Assembly: GCA_026027325.1 (NCBI GenBank)
Contig: JAMSLZ010000007.1
Location: forward strand, 1,736,001 to 1,800,000
Direction: 5' to 3'
Length of the DNA stretch: 64,000 nt
From: Actinomucor elegans
Taxonomy: Eukaryota > Mucoromycota > Mucoromycetes > Mucorales > Mucoraceae
Positions within the stretch are counted from its first letter, which is position 1, and every line of letters starts with the position of its first letter. The notes under the pieces are model-generated. The model was not told the origin of the DNA. It did not search any database and saw only the letters and a list, made by a program, of their open reading frames with translations. The position numbers and the translations under genes were made by a program. Shown here piece by piece: positions 34,118-46,000 of this stretch.

Positions 34118-34600
34118 GATATGCTTAAGATTCATGCCTCAGATGGATATATATCTAGAACATTGACCTATATAACATAACATCTTCTTAAACCCTCTTC
34201 ACCACACATAGATAGACGATTTTCATCTTTATATTTATCTTTGATAATTGTGGTGAAATCCACATATAACATTCTACATTATATTAAAAAGACGGGATAC
34301 ATTTAATAACTATCCATCAAAAGAGGGAGTTTTGAATCACCGCTGAAAATACAATTAATGAAGAATGAACATAGATTAAAAAGACCTTTGATTGTTACTA
34401 AGAGACCATTTCTTTGGAAGTATAAATACAAGAGATACAAGCTAGATAGAAAGAACTTAACTCACTTTGAATCAATAAAACCCCATAAAACGGTTCTAAC
34501 TGATTCACTCGCTTTTTATTCAATTTTTACCGCAATAATAAAGCACATGTTCAAAAAGTACTCTTTTTAGTCTTCTTTATTGGAATCGACTATAAAACAT
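34118..34600 (-). repeat. LTR family A fragment, split by a solo LTR
   Basis: Shares TTAAGATTCATG, GGATATATATCTAGAACAT and AAAAAGTACTCTTTTTAG with the complete family A copies, but lacks one end and is interrupted at 34249-34534. Confidence 0.6.
34249..34534 (+). repeat. Solo LTR related to family D (286 bp)
   Basis: TGTGGTGAAATCCAC ... TTTTTACCGCA, flanked by ATAAT on both sides (34244-34248, 34535-34539). The ends match family D, but the middle has diverged. Confidence 0.78.
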
Positions 34601-34653
34601 ATATCGCGACACGACAAAATAAAAAGGGCTACATATGAAGTTATATAAAAAAG

Positions 34654-34736
34654 TGAAAAGAGTGGGATTTGAACCCACGCCTCCGAAGAGATCACGACCT
34701 TAACGTGACGCCTTAGACCAACTCGGCCATCTTTCC
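34654..34736 (-). tRNA. tRNA-Leu (anticodon AAG)
   Basis: The 83-nt minus-strand sequence folds as a type II tRNA. The acceptor stem is GGAAAGA with TCTTTTC and discriminator A. The D-arm/A-box is TGGCCGAGTTGG, the anticodon stem TCACG/CGTGA encloses loop TTAAGGT (anticodon AAG), a long variable arm contains TTCG, and the T-arm/B-box is GGTTCAAATCC. No intron. It is the only clear host RNA gene in the TE-rich part. Confidence 0.92.
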
Positions 34737-35754
34737 ATATATTTGTTGCGTGTCTGGATTGAATGATGTCGCATTTCACTCACTATTTTTTGGGTTTGGT
34801 GATGATCTGTATTATTAAGTGGTGTCAAGAATCTAATACAATTTGAAGAATAAGTGGAAGAAGCGTCCCTATTTGTTTGAAGTCGTTTGGTTAATCCTAG
34901 CTCAACTTATTCGCGTTTTTGTCTGGGCCAATCAACTCGGTTTTTCTTTTTGGGTGGTCATTGTTCAAGTCCCGACATTCTTTTCTTTGATTCAAGTCTT
35001 GATATTCTTTATTATACGGTCATTAGTAATTTTTGTGTTATTTTCTTTCTTTTTCCCGTTCCCTGATCTTTTGGGTAGTTTATAATTATTTTTATTGATT
35101 TATTTTTCGAGGGAACATCTCTAAATATCCAATTTATCTTAGTTATGTTTACTTTCAACAGTTTGCATGATGATTTTAATCTCAGTCAAGAAATCAGATC
35201 TGACAGATTTTCGATGGTCCAGACTGGCATTATGGAAGAATCATCATTTTTTTTTGAAATACTATAAGAGAAGACATAATTAAGACGATAATAAACAACA
35301 ACAAGAAGTAATTTTTCTTTTACATTTTTTCTTTTATATACATCCTTCACTGTCTTTTTGAAGCTTACACCTATTTACTTAATTACACATTTGTTCTATA
35401 TACTCAATTGATATATCTTTCAGTCTAGTATCATATTGTTTATATATATTGTTTACTCTTTAATCTTCAAGTTATTCAAGGTAAACATAAGAACAAAACC
35501 CCACATTATCATATTTGATACGTAGCGTGGTGTATAATCCCCACTCTAAACTAAAAGAACCCTAGACACACACCACCTACTATATTAGGCCCTTAAGGTC
35601 CGACCTTAATATTTTACTTACACTACGAAATAACTTAGTTACACACTCTACTCTCTGATAATTTAAGTATCATTATAATTTAACTTATAAATAAACAAGC
35701 TTTTCTTTTGATTATAAATTGAATAAGACGTTTTAACGAGTTTGGAATTGATAC
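34737..35754. other. AT-rich region, no supported gene
   Basis: Contains an 80-codon hydrophobic plus frame (34843-35085) with no homology I recognise. Around 35450-35520 is a short sequence (TATTGTTTACTC ... GGTAAACATAA) also found at 39300, probably the edge of an old LTR. Nothing else can be supported. Confidence 0.4.
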
Positions 35755-35757
35755 TTG

Positions 35758-38095
35758 GACGGATATCTACAATTAATATATCTTTTAAATCTATTGTATA
35801 TGTCCTATTTTTTTTAATATATCCATATATTTTATAATTTATAACTTTTTTTCATGAATTAAAATTATTATTAAGTATAATAAACATTATCAAGAAGGCA
35901 ACTGTTCCATTTTGCATGAAAAAGCAATATTATATTTATGCTTTCTCCTAATATACGTACCAAATTTATATGAAACAAGATGTCCGTCTTCTATAACATT
36001 TTAAATTAGTTACTTACTATTCCAATATATATTAATACAATCAAAACTATTAAATTTACTGTAATGTATCCATGAATTATCCTCATCACTGTAGTTTTGC
36101 CATTTCACAAGGTAATAACTATCTTCGACTATTAACCCTTTATGATCCAAAATAGTTTCAATTTCATAACTTTCATTATTATCTATATCTATTTCCAAGT
36201 CCATTTTCTCATTATTATAAATATTATTATTTTTAAAATGAGCAATATTTGATAATTCTAATCCTAAAAATTGTTGCTGTAATAATTTCATTTTATCTAA
36301 ATTGTTTATTCTTTCATTTAACTTTGGAAGTGATTTATAATTTTCATTATTATTCAAAATATCATTTTTGTATTTAAAATCAAAGCTATCATTAATCCAA
36401 TATGAATGAAAATCACTATGTTCTATATTGTTTAGTTTAATATATTTTTTAAATTAAAAAGGACACATGCAATTTTTAGTTGAATATTATATATATTTAT
36501 ATTAGTAGTTAAAAAAGGTTTTTTGTTATTTAATCTTTTAAAGATACATCCCAAATCTGAGAAAGTTTTTTCCATTTTAGACCGAAAACTTCCAAATTGA
36601 TCGTTATAATTTATTTCAATTTCATTTAAGTTTATATTTTTATCTTTTCTGATAGGATATACGAAGTTATAGTCATTTAGATCAGAACTATTTATTATAT
36701 TATCTACGTATAGGCTATATCCTCCATCTAATGCAATACAATCCATCAAATTTAGTTTATTTTCAATATTCATATTTATAAGCATAGATCCATCATTATT
36801 AGTACTACATGGTTGACTGTCTGATACAAATAATACCATACCATTTGTATCTATTGCAACTTGTGTTCTAAACCCATTTTTTTTAAGTTTGTAACTATAA
36901 TATATGGATTTATCTTCTGCACCATATACCATACCTCTTTTATCATGGCCGTCTAAATGTATTGTTACTTGATTAAACAAATCTGGATTCTCTATCATTC
37001 CATTTAAAAGTCTAATTTTTATATTTGAAAACATGTTTTGTAAAGAAAAACTTAAAATCTTATTTAATTTTAACATTCTATCTGATGAATAAAATTGTCT
37101 GTATATTTGATGAAAAGTACTTTTTGATATATAATCATCCATATCTTCAATTGATATATTCTCTACTATAAAATATAATATCAATAAGCCTTTTTCTATA
37201 TTATTATATGGTCCTCTATAATCTCTATCTCCAAATAATATAACTAGGAAGAAATAAACAGGTATTATTCCTAACTTTTCTAATAAAATCTTTTTAATTT
37301 CTTTGATCTTTTTAATAGATATAATCTTTTTAGTGTGATATTTTTTTTGTTCAATCTCTGGCCAACCATAATTTAAAAATTTCCAATAATCATTTGTTAG
37401 AATCTGATACTCCATTAATAAAGTATCCTTAACATTATTAATATTATCCATTTGTTCTTTTTTATATTGAGATAAATTCAATTTTTTATAACTTAAAATA
37501 AAATTAATAATAATATATATACATTATTATGTTTTAGAAAACATTTTTTATTTTGAAAAGTTTGAAGTAATTCTAAAATTTATTAATTTTATATTTTGCT
37601 TAGTCAGCAAAATTGTAAAATCAATTATTTTTTTTGAACTTTTTATTAATAGACAGATTTATAAATATTTTGTGTTACACAAAATATAATAAATCCTAAT
37701 TGTTTTAAAGAAATAGAAAATATAAAAAGTTCACAAATTGTGAACATTTTTAATTTTCATGGAATGACAAACAAATTGATAATTTGAAAAGAATTGTAGT
37801 GTTAAGCTGATTTTATAATTCAGAATTTTATAGCAACAGAAACATTTCTCTATGGTTATAGTAGACGGATATCTACAATTAATATATCTTTTAAATCTAT
37901 TGTATATGTCCTATTTTTTTTTAATATATCCATATATTTTATAATTTATAACTTTTTTTCATGAATTAAAATTATTATTAAGTATAATAAACATTATCAA
38001 GAAGGCAACTGTTCCATTTTGCATGAAAAAGCAATATTATATTTATGCTTTCTCCTAATATACGTACCAAATTTATATGAAACAAGATGTCCGTC
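35758..38095 (-). mobile_element. LDR element with DDE-chromodomain transposase (231/232-bp direct repeats)
   Basis: Direct repeats 35758-35988 and 37864-38095 (GACGGATATC ... GATGTCCGTC) are flanked by TTG on both outer sides (35755-35757, 38096-38098). The interior carries one minus-strand gene, a DDE transposase with chromodomain, and its inner edges read TTCTATAAC and, inverted, TACTATAAC. The plan matches 17658-31288 with unrelated repeat sequences and without the second gene. Total 2338 bp. Confidence 0.75.
36010..37481 (-). pseudogene. Harbinger/IS5-like DDE transposase with chromodomain, one frameshift
   Basis: The first frame (37481-36432, 349 residues) has an N-terminal helical region, then VTIHLDGHDKRG (Asp), MDCIALDGGYSLY (Asp) and FGSFRSKMEKTFSDLG (Glu). 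It ends at a stop created by a one-base loss in an A-run near 36440. The shifted frame continues KYIKLNNIEHSDFHSY and ends at 36010 with a chromodomain (YEIETILDHKG, DSYYLVKWQNYSDEDNSWIH). Domain order equals that of the gene at 19905-30784. The protein sequence is much more Asn/Ile/Lys-rich. A single lesion means it may be only recently inactivated or a base-call error. Confidence 0.85.
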
Positions 38096-38098
38096 TTG

Positions 38099-39406
38099 GA
38101 AGGATTTGAAAAGATAATCGCGAATCATTAACTTAATAGAACAAATATACATTTTATACATCAATATTCGATATAAATTCATATTAATCTCGGGTGAATT
38201 GTATCAGAAGAACCGTAAAGCAACTCAAATCAAGAATTCACACTTTAGTACCGTAAACGTATCATATTGTTGCATGTTGCATTTGGTTATTACCGCTTTT
38301 TCATTCACAATTTCGAAATGCCAAGTAACAAGTATAGTCAAGGTTTTGATACATATTGAAGAAAATTACAAGGAATTGCTCCATTTTTGTTTGAAGTCTC
38401 TAGCATATCTCTAGCTCGAGATTTTTGCATTTTAGTTTTCAGCCAATGAAGGACGTTCGTTATCTCCGCTCTCAGCCAATGAAATTGCGTTCGCTCCTTT
38501 GGCTGTAAACTCAAGATCTCTCTGGAATAAGCAAGGTTTCAAGTTACTATCTCTCTTGGCCTGGTCTCAAACAGTGTATTTTTCTGACACATTTTCCTTC
38601 TTATATATATTTTCTTATTATATTTGTTATTCCCTTTACTTTTAGTATTATATTCCCTTCATTCAGTTTTCTTTTGTACATTTCACTCATTTCACTCATT
38701 TCATTCACATTGTGAATCTTTATTTTCCCTTTTCTTTTATTCGATGTCCTTTTCCCATTTTTCCCGTCTTTTCCGTTTTCCCCTTTTGTATATATTATCG
38801 TAGATCCATTCAATGTCTCGGTCCCTCGAATTTGACATTTGATCTAGTGTTACACCTAGATTCTTATTGTTCTCGAGTGATCGCAGATCAAATGCATTGA
38901 CTCTGGATAGTTACTCGGTGCTCTGCTGCAGAAGATGGATGTTTTACGCTGGTTATGTTTCTGATGCTTCAGTATTCACAATCTAATGGTCTTTAGATTG
39001 GTGATTGTATATGTTGTGATTAGAAGCCAGTTATTGAAGTTACTGATGGTTTATCCGGTTGTACTTGTAGAATGTTAAGTTATGTAGTAGAAGTAGAAGG
39101 CAGATTGATGTCTATATAAGATAGATCAATCGTGCCTGTCAATAAACGATAATTCAATTTTTGGGTCTTTCTTCCCTTACTTTATCACTTTTTCTTTTAC
39201 TTGCTTTATTGTCTTTTAAAGCGAACACACCTAAAGCCCTTTCTGGATCTGTTCGATATATAATAATAGTCTTTACAGTCTTCTATTACGCAATTATATA
39301 TATATTGTTTACTCTCTCTATTCAAGGTAAACATAAAAGAACATAGCCACAATATCAATATTTTTGTCGTCTTGATGTTATAATAACTAATAGTATAATT
39401 GCAGTA
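38099..39406. other. Unassigned region with LTR-like promoter signals
   Basis: No convincing ORF. TATATAAGATAGATC near 39112 followed by AATAAACG, and a terminal stretch sharing GTTTACTC/GGTAAACATAA with 35.45 kb, suggest a degenerate LTR. The 5-bp target duplication of the chromovirus (ATAAC) lies at 39407-39411. Confidence 0.35.
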
Positions 39407-39411
39407 ATAAC

Positions 39412-39917
39412 TGTTGTAAACGCTCATAATTATATTAATAAGAGAATACTGTACAGATAGAAAATCGTATAGATATCCTTATATATAGCTGCAGAAGTGT
39501 ATAAAGCATTATTACCAAGAACCAGAATGTAAATGACTGTATTTGATTATGTTAAAATATCTTTATTTATATATCACTCTGAGCAAGTAGACGCTAATTG
39601 ATAAATACTATCTCTCACACCAAATATTACATTCAATACTATTACCTTTGGATATATTGATCCCGACACTCCTCGCCGCTAATCTTGGTCCGCTCATTTG
39701 GTTATTATCCCTGGTCTTCTTTATACGCAGTCCAACCTTGTTCCTGGCAAATCGTAATATGAATTTAGAATCAAGTACCGACCGAGAAAAAGTATATAAG
39801 AGATGCGTTTTATCACCTTTTGACCAGTTAATCAATTCTTGATCTCTAATAAAAAACTATCCACAGTTTTAAAAGTATTTCTATCTTCCAAAATCTTTAT
39901 CTACCACCTTTACAACA
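39412..39917 (+). repeat. Chromovirus LTR 1 (506 bp)
   Basis: TG...CA ends, TATATAAG box near 39794. The left flank is target duplication ATAAC. Confidence 0.93.
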
Positions 39918-39962
39918 TTTTTTACTTTTAATTACTGTCCTATTTTCCTTACTTTTATCGAT

Positions 39963-42497
39963 ATGGCTTCCAACAACGTTTCTGGTTCTTCTTCTGCCAA
40001 CTGTGGTGTTAACCCTGACACCCCCATGTTTGATGAATCGACCTTGTCAAGCAACCTTGATGAGTTTATCAAGTCTCCTGGTGCTAGTTCTTTGTTGTCT
40101 GAGTCGGCTGAGCATGCTGTTGCTGACATGACTGACCCACAACTGATTGACACAAATATCGCCGGGCTCCGTGCAGATATTACCCGATACCTTCAAGCGT
40201 TTAGTCGTGCTCGTGTAGTCAGAGATGACGTAGCGGCTGATGAAGCCTTGTTGGCCCTTGAACGCTCCAAGAGGATGCTCCGTGAGATCCAAGAGTGCAG
40301 TTCATTGATCGGTGAGGTTGATCGTGTTAAGCCACCTACTGGTTTGACATTGAATCGTCGCGACTTGCCCAAGTTCCAACTCTTGACCTCGGCTGTCAAA
40401 CCTTTTCCAGGTTACGAAGCCTTCGAGTCTGTTGAGCATTTTTTGAGAGAATTTGAGGATGTAGTTGAGTCTTCTTCCATGTCCATTGATGAGGTGTGGA
40501 AGAACTTCTTACCCCTTTGCCTTCCCCATGGCGATAAAGCATGGGTGAAAGATGAGCTGAGTAGAGGTTGTACCCTATGGGCAGATGCTCGTAGAGAGTT
40601 TAAGAAGCAGCACGGTTCTTCCCTTGTGTTGAGAAGATATACTGACCTTGTGTTTACCATGGTAATGGAAAACAATGAGTCGGTGGGCGACTATGCTAAG
40701 CGTTTTCAAACAGCAATGTTTGATGCAGGCCTACCTAGAGAGTGTCCTAGAGTAGCTGATCGTTTTTTGGCCTCGCTGACTAAACCTGTTCAGACGCTGA
40801 TCAGAGTTGCAATGAATTCAGTGAAGGCTGGATCTTCTGGTGAGAATGCTGAATACACTGTCGATCAAATCGCACAGATTGGTCGTGATATTCTTGGTGA
40901 CGACCATACGTCGTATAATGAGGCTGTTTCTCTTCTTCCTGGTGCGCCTGTTGTTGAGCGACGCAAAGAAAAGGCCCCCTATCACCATCATCACAAGAAT
41001 GCAGCTCGTCGGGTGCAAAAGGCGAGTAAGGTGGCGAAACCCTTTTCGTGCATCCATCATGGTAACAATGCGACCCATGACACCAAGGATTGTTTTCTCG
41101 CTAAGAGAAGAGCTGAACGCCCTCCTTCTGTGAAGAAGGCGAAGGGTAAAGAGTGTTGGACTTGTGGTGTGTCTCCATGGCGTCCTGGTCATCGTTGTGG
41201 TGCTGCTGAAAGCAGTAGTAGCAGTACTGTCTTGGCTGTGATGCCTGCGGCTTCCTCGAGTGAGAAGTCAATTGAGCAGCAAGTTCAAGAGGACTTGGAG
41301 ATGGCCGACTCCGAGATTGAGAATCAGAGCTATCAATGTAAGTACCTGAATGAGAACAAGAAGAGTGACAAATTAAAGGCTAATGACGCATTTAATTTAT
41401 GTACACCGTTGATTGTAGAGTCTGAACGTCTCCTGGGACGCGTAGATACAGGAAGTAGTTGTAGCTTTGTTAGTTTGTCTTCTTTGAAGAATAAACTTCA
41501 TATAAATAAAGTACATAAATTACCTGGTTCTTATAATTTCTTGTCTCATCAAAATACTGCAAAGAGAATTGGTATCACCGATCCTTTGGAAATAAAGTAT
41601 GCAAATGGCATTAAGTTCAAACACTCATTTGAAGTAATGAACTTTAACGACGGATTCGAGTTTGATATTCTTCTTGGCACAGATATTCTTCCCAAAATGA
41701 ATATCGGATTAACTGGAGTGGCTTTTCGCATCAAAGATGATCATGCACATTCTGACGCTGCCTTGAGTGATGAAGCTATTTTTGAAAACTTGAACATTGA
41801 ACGTGAAAGAAAACATGAACCTGACAATTCGCCTGCTGGTACGCCTGAGCAAAGAGCAGAGTTCATGAGTATAATTAAAGAATCACTAGAGATTAATCAG
41901 AGCATACCCATAACATCTTCATGTCCTTTGCCTGAATCCATTGTTCGATTACCTACGAAAGAGGGTGCAACGGCGTATAGACGTCAATACCCCATCCCTT
42001 ATGCATTAAGACCAGTTCTCGATAAGCAAATAAAAGAATGGTTGGAAACAGGTACAATCATTCGATCCCGAGTAAACACGTCATTCAACAGTCCATTACT
42101 GCTTGTTCCTAAACGTAACAAAGATGGTGAGATTGTGAGCCATAGAGCGTGTTTAGATGTGAGATCGTTGAATCAAATTCTACCTCCAACATTCAATTTT
42201 CCCGTACCTTTGGTTAAGGATATCTTTGATAACTTGGCCGGTAAAAAAGTGTTTACAACTTTGGATTTGTCGAATGCATATCATCGATTCAAAGTGGCAC
42301 CCGAGGATGTACACAAGTTATCGTTTACTTATAATGGCAATGGCTTTTCCTTTCAAAAAGCGTGCTTTGGAGTGAAAATGCTAACCTCGCAATTTCAAAA
42401 GGTCATGGCAACCTTGTTTGAAGGTATTGATTGCGTTCAGAACTTCGTGGATGACTGTATTGTTGCCAGTGAAAGTATCTGTTGTAAACGCTCATAA
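39963..42497 (+). pseudogene. Truncated chromovirus gag-pol
   Basis: The first 839 or so residues are identical to the full polyprotein at 43031-47956: gag, zinc motif, protease and reverse transcriptase up to just past FVDDCIVAS. Coding then stops because the body joins directly to the start of LTR 2 at 42480, adding a few LTR-encoded residues before a stop. The rest of RT, RNase H, integrase and chromodomain is missing. Confidence 0.95.
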
Positions 42498-42985
42498 TTA
42501 TATTAATAAGAGAATACTGTACAGATAGAAAATCGTATAGATATCCTTATATATAGCTGCAGAAGTGTATAAAGCATTATTACCAAGAACCAGAATGTAA
42601 ATGACTGTATTTGATTATGTTAAAATATCTTTATTTATATATCACTCTGAGCAAGTAGACGCTAATTGATAAATACTATCTCTCACACCAAATATTACAT
42701 TCAATACTATTACCTTTGGATATATTGATCCCGACACTCCTCGCCGCTAATCTTGGTCCGCTCATTTGGTTATTATCCCTGGTCTTCTTTATACGCAGTC
42801 CAACCTTGTTCCTGGCAAATCGTAATATGAATTTAGAATCAAGTACCGACCGAGAAAAAGTATATAAGAGATGCGTTTTATCACCTTTTGACCAGTTAAT
42901 CAATTCTTGATCTCTAATAAAAAACTATCCACAGTTTTAAAAGTATTTCTATCTTCCAAAATCTTTATCTACCACCTTTACAACA
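42480..42985 (+). repeat. Chromovirus LTR 2 (shared middle LTR)
   Basis: Serves as the 3' boundary of the truncated body and as the 5' LTR of the full one. By eye identical to LTRs 1 and 3. Confidence 0.93.
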
Positions 42986-43030
42986 TTTTTTACTTTTAAT
43001 TACTGTCCTATTTTCCTTACTTTTATCGAT

Positions 43031-46000
43031 ATGGCTTCCAACAACGTTTCTGGTTCTTCTTCTGCCAACTGTGGTGTTAACCCTGACACCCCCATGTTTG
43101 ATGAATCGACCTTGTCAAGCAACCTTGATGAGTTTATCAAGTCTCCTGGTGCTAGTTCTTTGTTGTCTGAGTCGGCTGAGCATGCTGTTGCTGACATGAC
43201 TGACCCACAACTGATTGACACAAATATCGCCGGGCTCCGTGCAGATATTACCCGATACCTTCAAGCGTTTAGTCGTGCTCGTGTAGTCAGAGATGACGTA
43301 GCGGCTGATGAAGCCTTGTTGGCCCTTGAACGCTCCAAGAGGATGCTCCGTGAGATCCAAGAGTGCAGTTCATTGATCGGTGAGGTTGATCGTGTTAAGC
43401 CACCTACTGGTTTGACATTGAATCGTCGCGACTTGCCCAAGTTCCAACTCTTGACCTCGGCTGTCAAACCTTTTCCAGGTTACGAAGCCTTCGAGTCTGT
43501 TGAGCATTTTTTGAGAGAATTTGAGGATGTAGTTGAGTCTTCTTCCATGTCCATTGATGAGGTGTGGAAGAACTTCTTACCCCTTTGCCTTCCCCATGGC
43601 GATAAAGCATGGGTGAAAGATGAGCTGAGTAGAGGTTGTACCCTATGGGCAGATGCTCGTAGAGAGTTTAAGAAGCAGCACGGTTCTTCCCTTGTGTTGA
43701 GAAGATATACTGACCTTGTGTTTACCATGGTAATGGAAAACAATGAGTCGGTGGGCGACTATGCTAAGCGTTTTCAAACAGCAATGTTTGATGCAGGCCT
43801 ACCTAGAGAGTGTCCTAGAGTAGCTGATCGTTTTTTGGCCTCGCTGACTAAACCTGTTCAGACGCTGATCAGAGTTGCAATGAATTCAGTGAAGGCTGGA
43901 TCTTCTGGTGAGAATGCTGAATACACTGTCGATCAAATCGCACAGATTGGTCGTGATATTCTTGGTGACGACCATACGTCGTATAATGAGGCTGTTTCTC
44001 TTCTTCCTGGTGCGCCTGTTGTTGAGCGACGCAAAGAAAAGGCCCCCTATCACCATCATCACAAGAATGCAGCTCGTCGGGTGCAAAAGGCGAGTAAGGT
44101 GGCGAAACCCTTTTCGTGCATCCATCATGGTAACAATGCGACCCATGACACCAAGGATTGTTTTCTCGCTAAGAGAAGAGCTGAACGCCCTCCTTCTGTG
44201 AAGAAGGCGAAGGGTAAAGAGTGTTGGACTTGTGGTGTGTCTCCATGGCGTCCTGGTCATCGTTGTGGTGCTGCTGAAAGCAGTAGTAGCAGTACTGTCT
44301 TGGCTGTGATGCCTGCGGCTTCCTCGAGTGAGAAGTCAATTGAGCAGCAAGTTCAAGAGGACTTGGAGATGGCCGACTCCGAGATTGAGAATCAGAGCTA
44401 TCAATGTAAGTACCTGAATGAGAACAAGAAGAGTGACAAATTAAAGGCTAATGACGCATTTAATTTATGTACACCGTTGATTGTAGAGTCTGAACGTCTC
44501 CTGGGACGCGTAGATACAGGAAGTAGTTGTAGCTTTGTTAGTTTGTCTTCTTTGAAGAATAAACTTCATATAAATAAAGTACATAAATTACCTGGTTCTT
44601 ATAATTTCTTGTCTCATCAAAATACTGCAAAGAGAATTGGTATCACCGATCCTTTGGAAATAAAGTATGCAAATGGCATTAAGTTCAAACACTCATTTGA
44701 AGTAATGAACTTTAACGACGGATTCGAGTTTGATATTCTTCTTGGCACAGATATTCTTCCCAAAATGAATATCGGATTAACTGGAGTGGCTTTTCGCATC
44801 AAAGATGATCATGCACATTCTGACGCTGCCTTGAGTGATGAAGCTATTTTTGAAAACTTGAACATTGAACGTGAAAGAAAACATGAACCTGACAATTCGC
44901 CTGCTGGTACGCCTGAGCAAAGAGCAGAGTTCATGAGTATAATTAAAGAATCACTAGAGATTAATCAGAGCATACCCATAACATCTTCATGTCCTTTGCC
45001 TGAATCCATTGTTCGATTACCTACGAAAGAGGGTGCAACGGCGTATAGACGTCAATACCCCATCCCTTATGCATTAAGACCAGTTCTCGATAAGCAAATA
45101 AAAGAATGGTTGGAAACAGGTACAATCATTCGATCCCGAGTAAACACGTCATTCAACAGTCCATTACTGCTTGTTCCTAAACGTAACAAAGATGGTGAGA
45201 TTGTGAGCCATAGAGCGTGTTTAGATGTGAGATCGTTGAATCAAATTCTACCTCCAACATTCAATTTTCCCGTACCTTTGGTTAAGGATATCTTTGATAA
45301 CTTGGCCGGTAAAAAAGTGTTTACAACTTTGGATTTGTCGAATGCATATCATCGATTCAAAGTGGCACCCGAGGATGTACACAAGTTATCGTTTACTTAT
45401 AATGGCAATGGCTTTTCCTTTCAAAAAGCGTGCTTTGGAGTGAAAATGCTAACCTCGCAATTTCAAAAGGTCATGGCAACCTTGTTTGAAGGTATTGATT
45501 GCGTTCAGAACTTCGTGGATGACTGTATTGTTGCCAGTGAAAGTATCGAACAGCATGCAAAAGATGTAAAGTTTGTGATTGACAGATTAAATTCCGCAAA
45601 TTTAATCCTGAAAGAATCCAAGTGTTCATGGTTTCAACATTCAGTTCGTATGTTGGGATTTGTAGTGGACGCTTCAGGAGTTCGTGTGGATCAATCAAAA
45701 CTTACCAATGTTTCAAAGTGGCCACTTCCAAATAAAAATAAGAAACACATCCAGCAATTTATGGGTTTGGTCAATTACCTGAGAGAATTCGTTCCGATGA
45801 TTTCCAGAGTAGCAGAACCACTCACCAGTTTAGTGAATGCAGAGAATGTGGAAGAGCTGTGGACCGATCGTCACACTAAGAGCTTTGAAACTATCAAAGA
45901 GATTTTGCAGTCGAAGATGATGCTGCATTATCCGGATTTGTCAAAACAGTTTTACGTAGCTACAGACGCATCACTTTATGGTGTCGCGGCAGTGTTGTTT

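Noticed and set aside
34843..35085. 80-codon hydrophobic ORF after the tRNA
   Set aside because: Simple AT-rich composition, no conserved partner copy, no motif; only noted as a possible frame.
35758..38095. LTR retrotransposon interpretation of the direct-repeat elements
   Set aside because: No gag, reverse transcriptase, primer site or purine tract, no TG...CA ends, and a DDE cut-and-paste type gene inside.
39648..39842. 64-codon ORF repeated at three chromovirus LTRs
   Set aside because: Lies wholly in the LTR, repeats only because the LTR repeats, and crosses the TATA box region.
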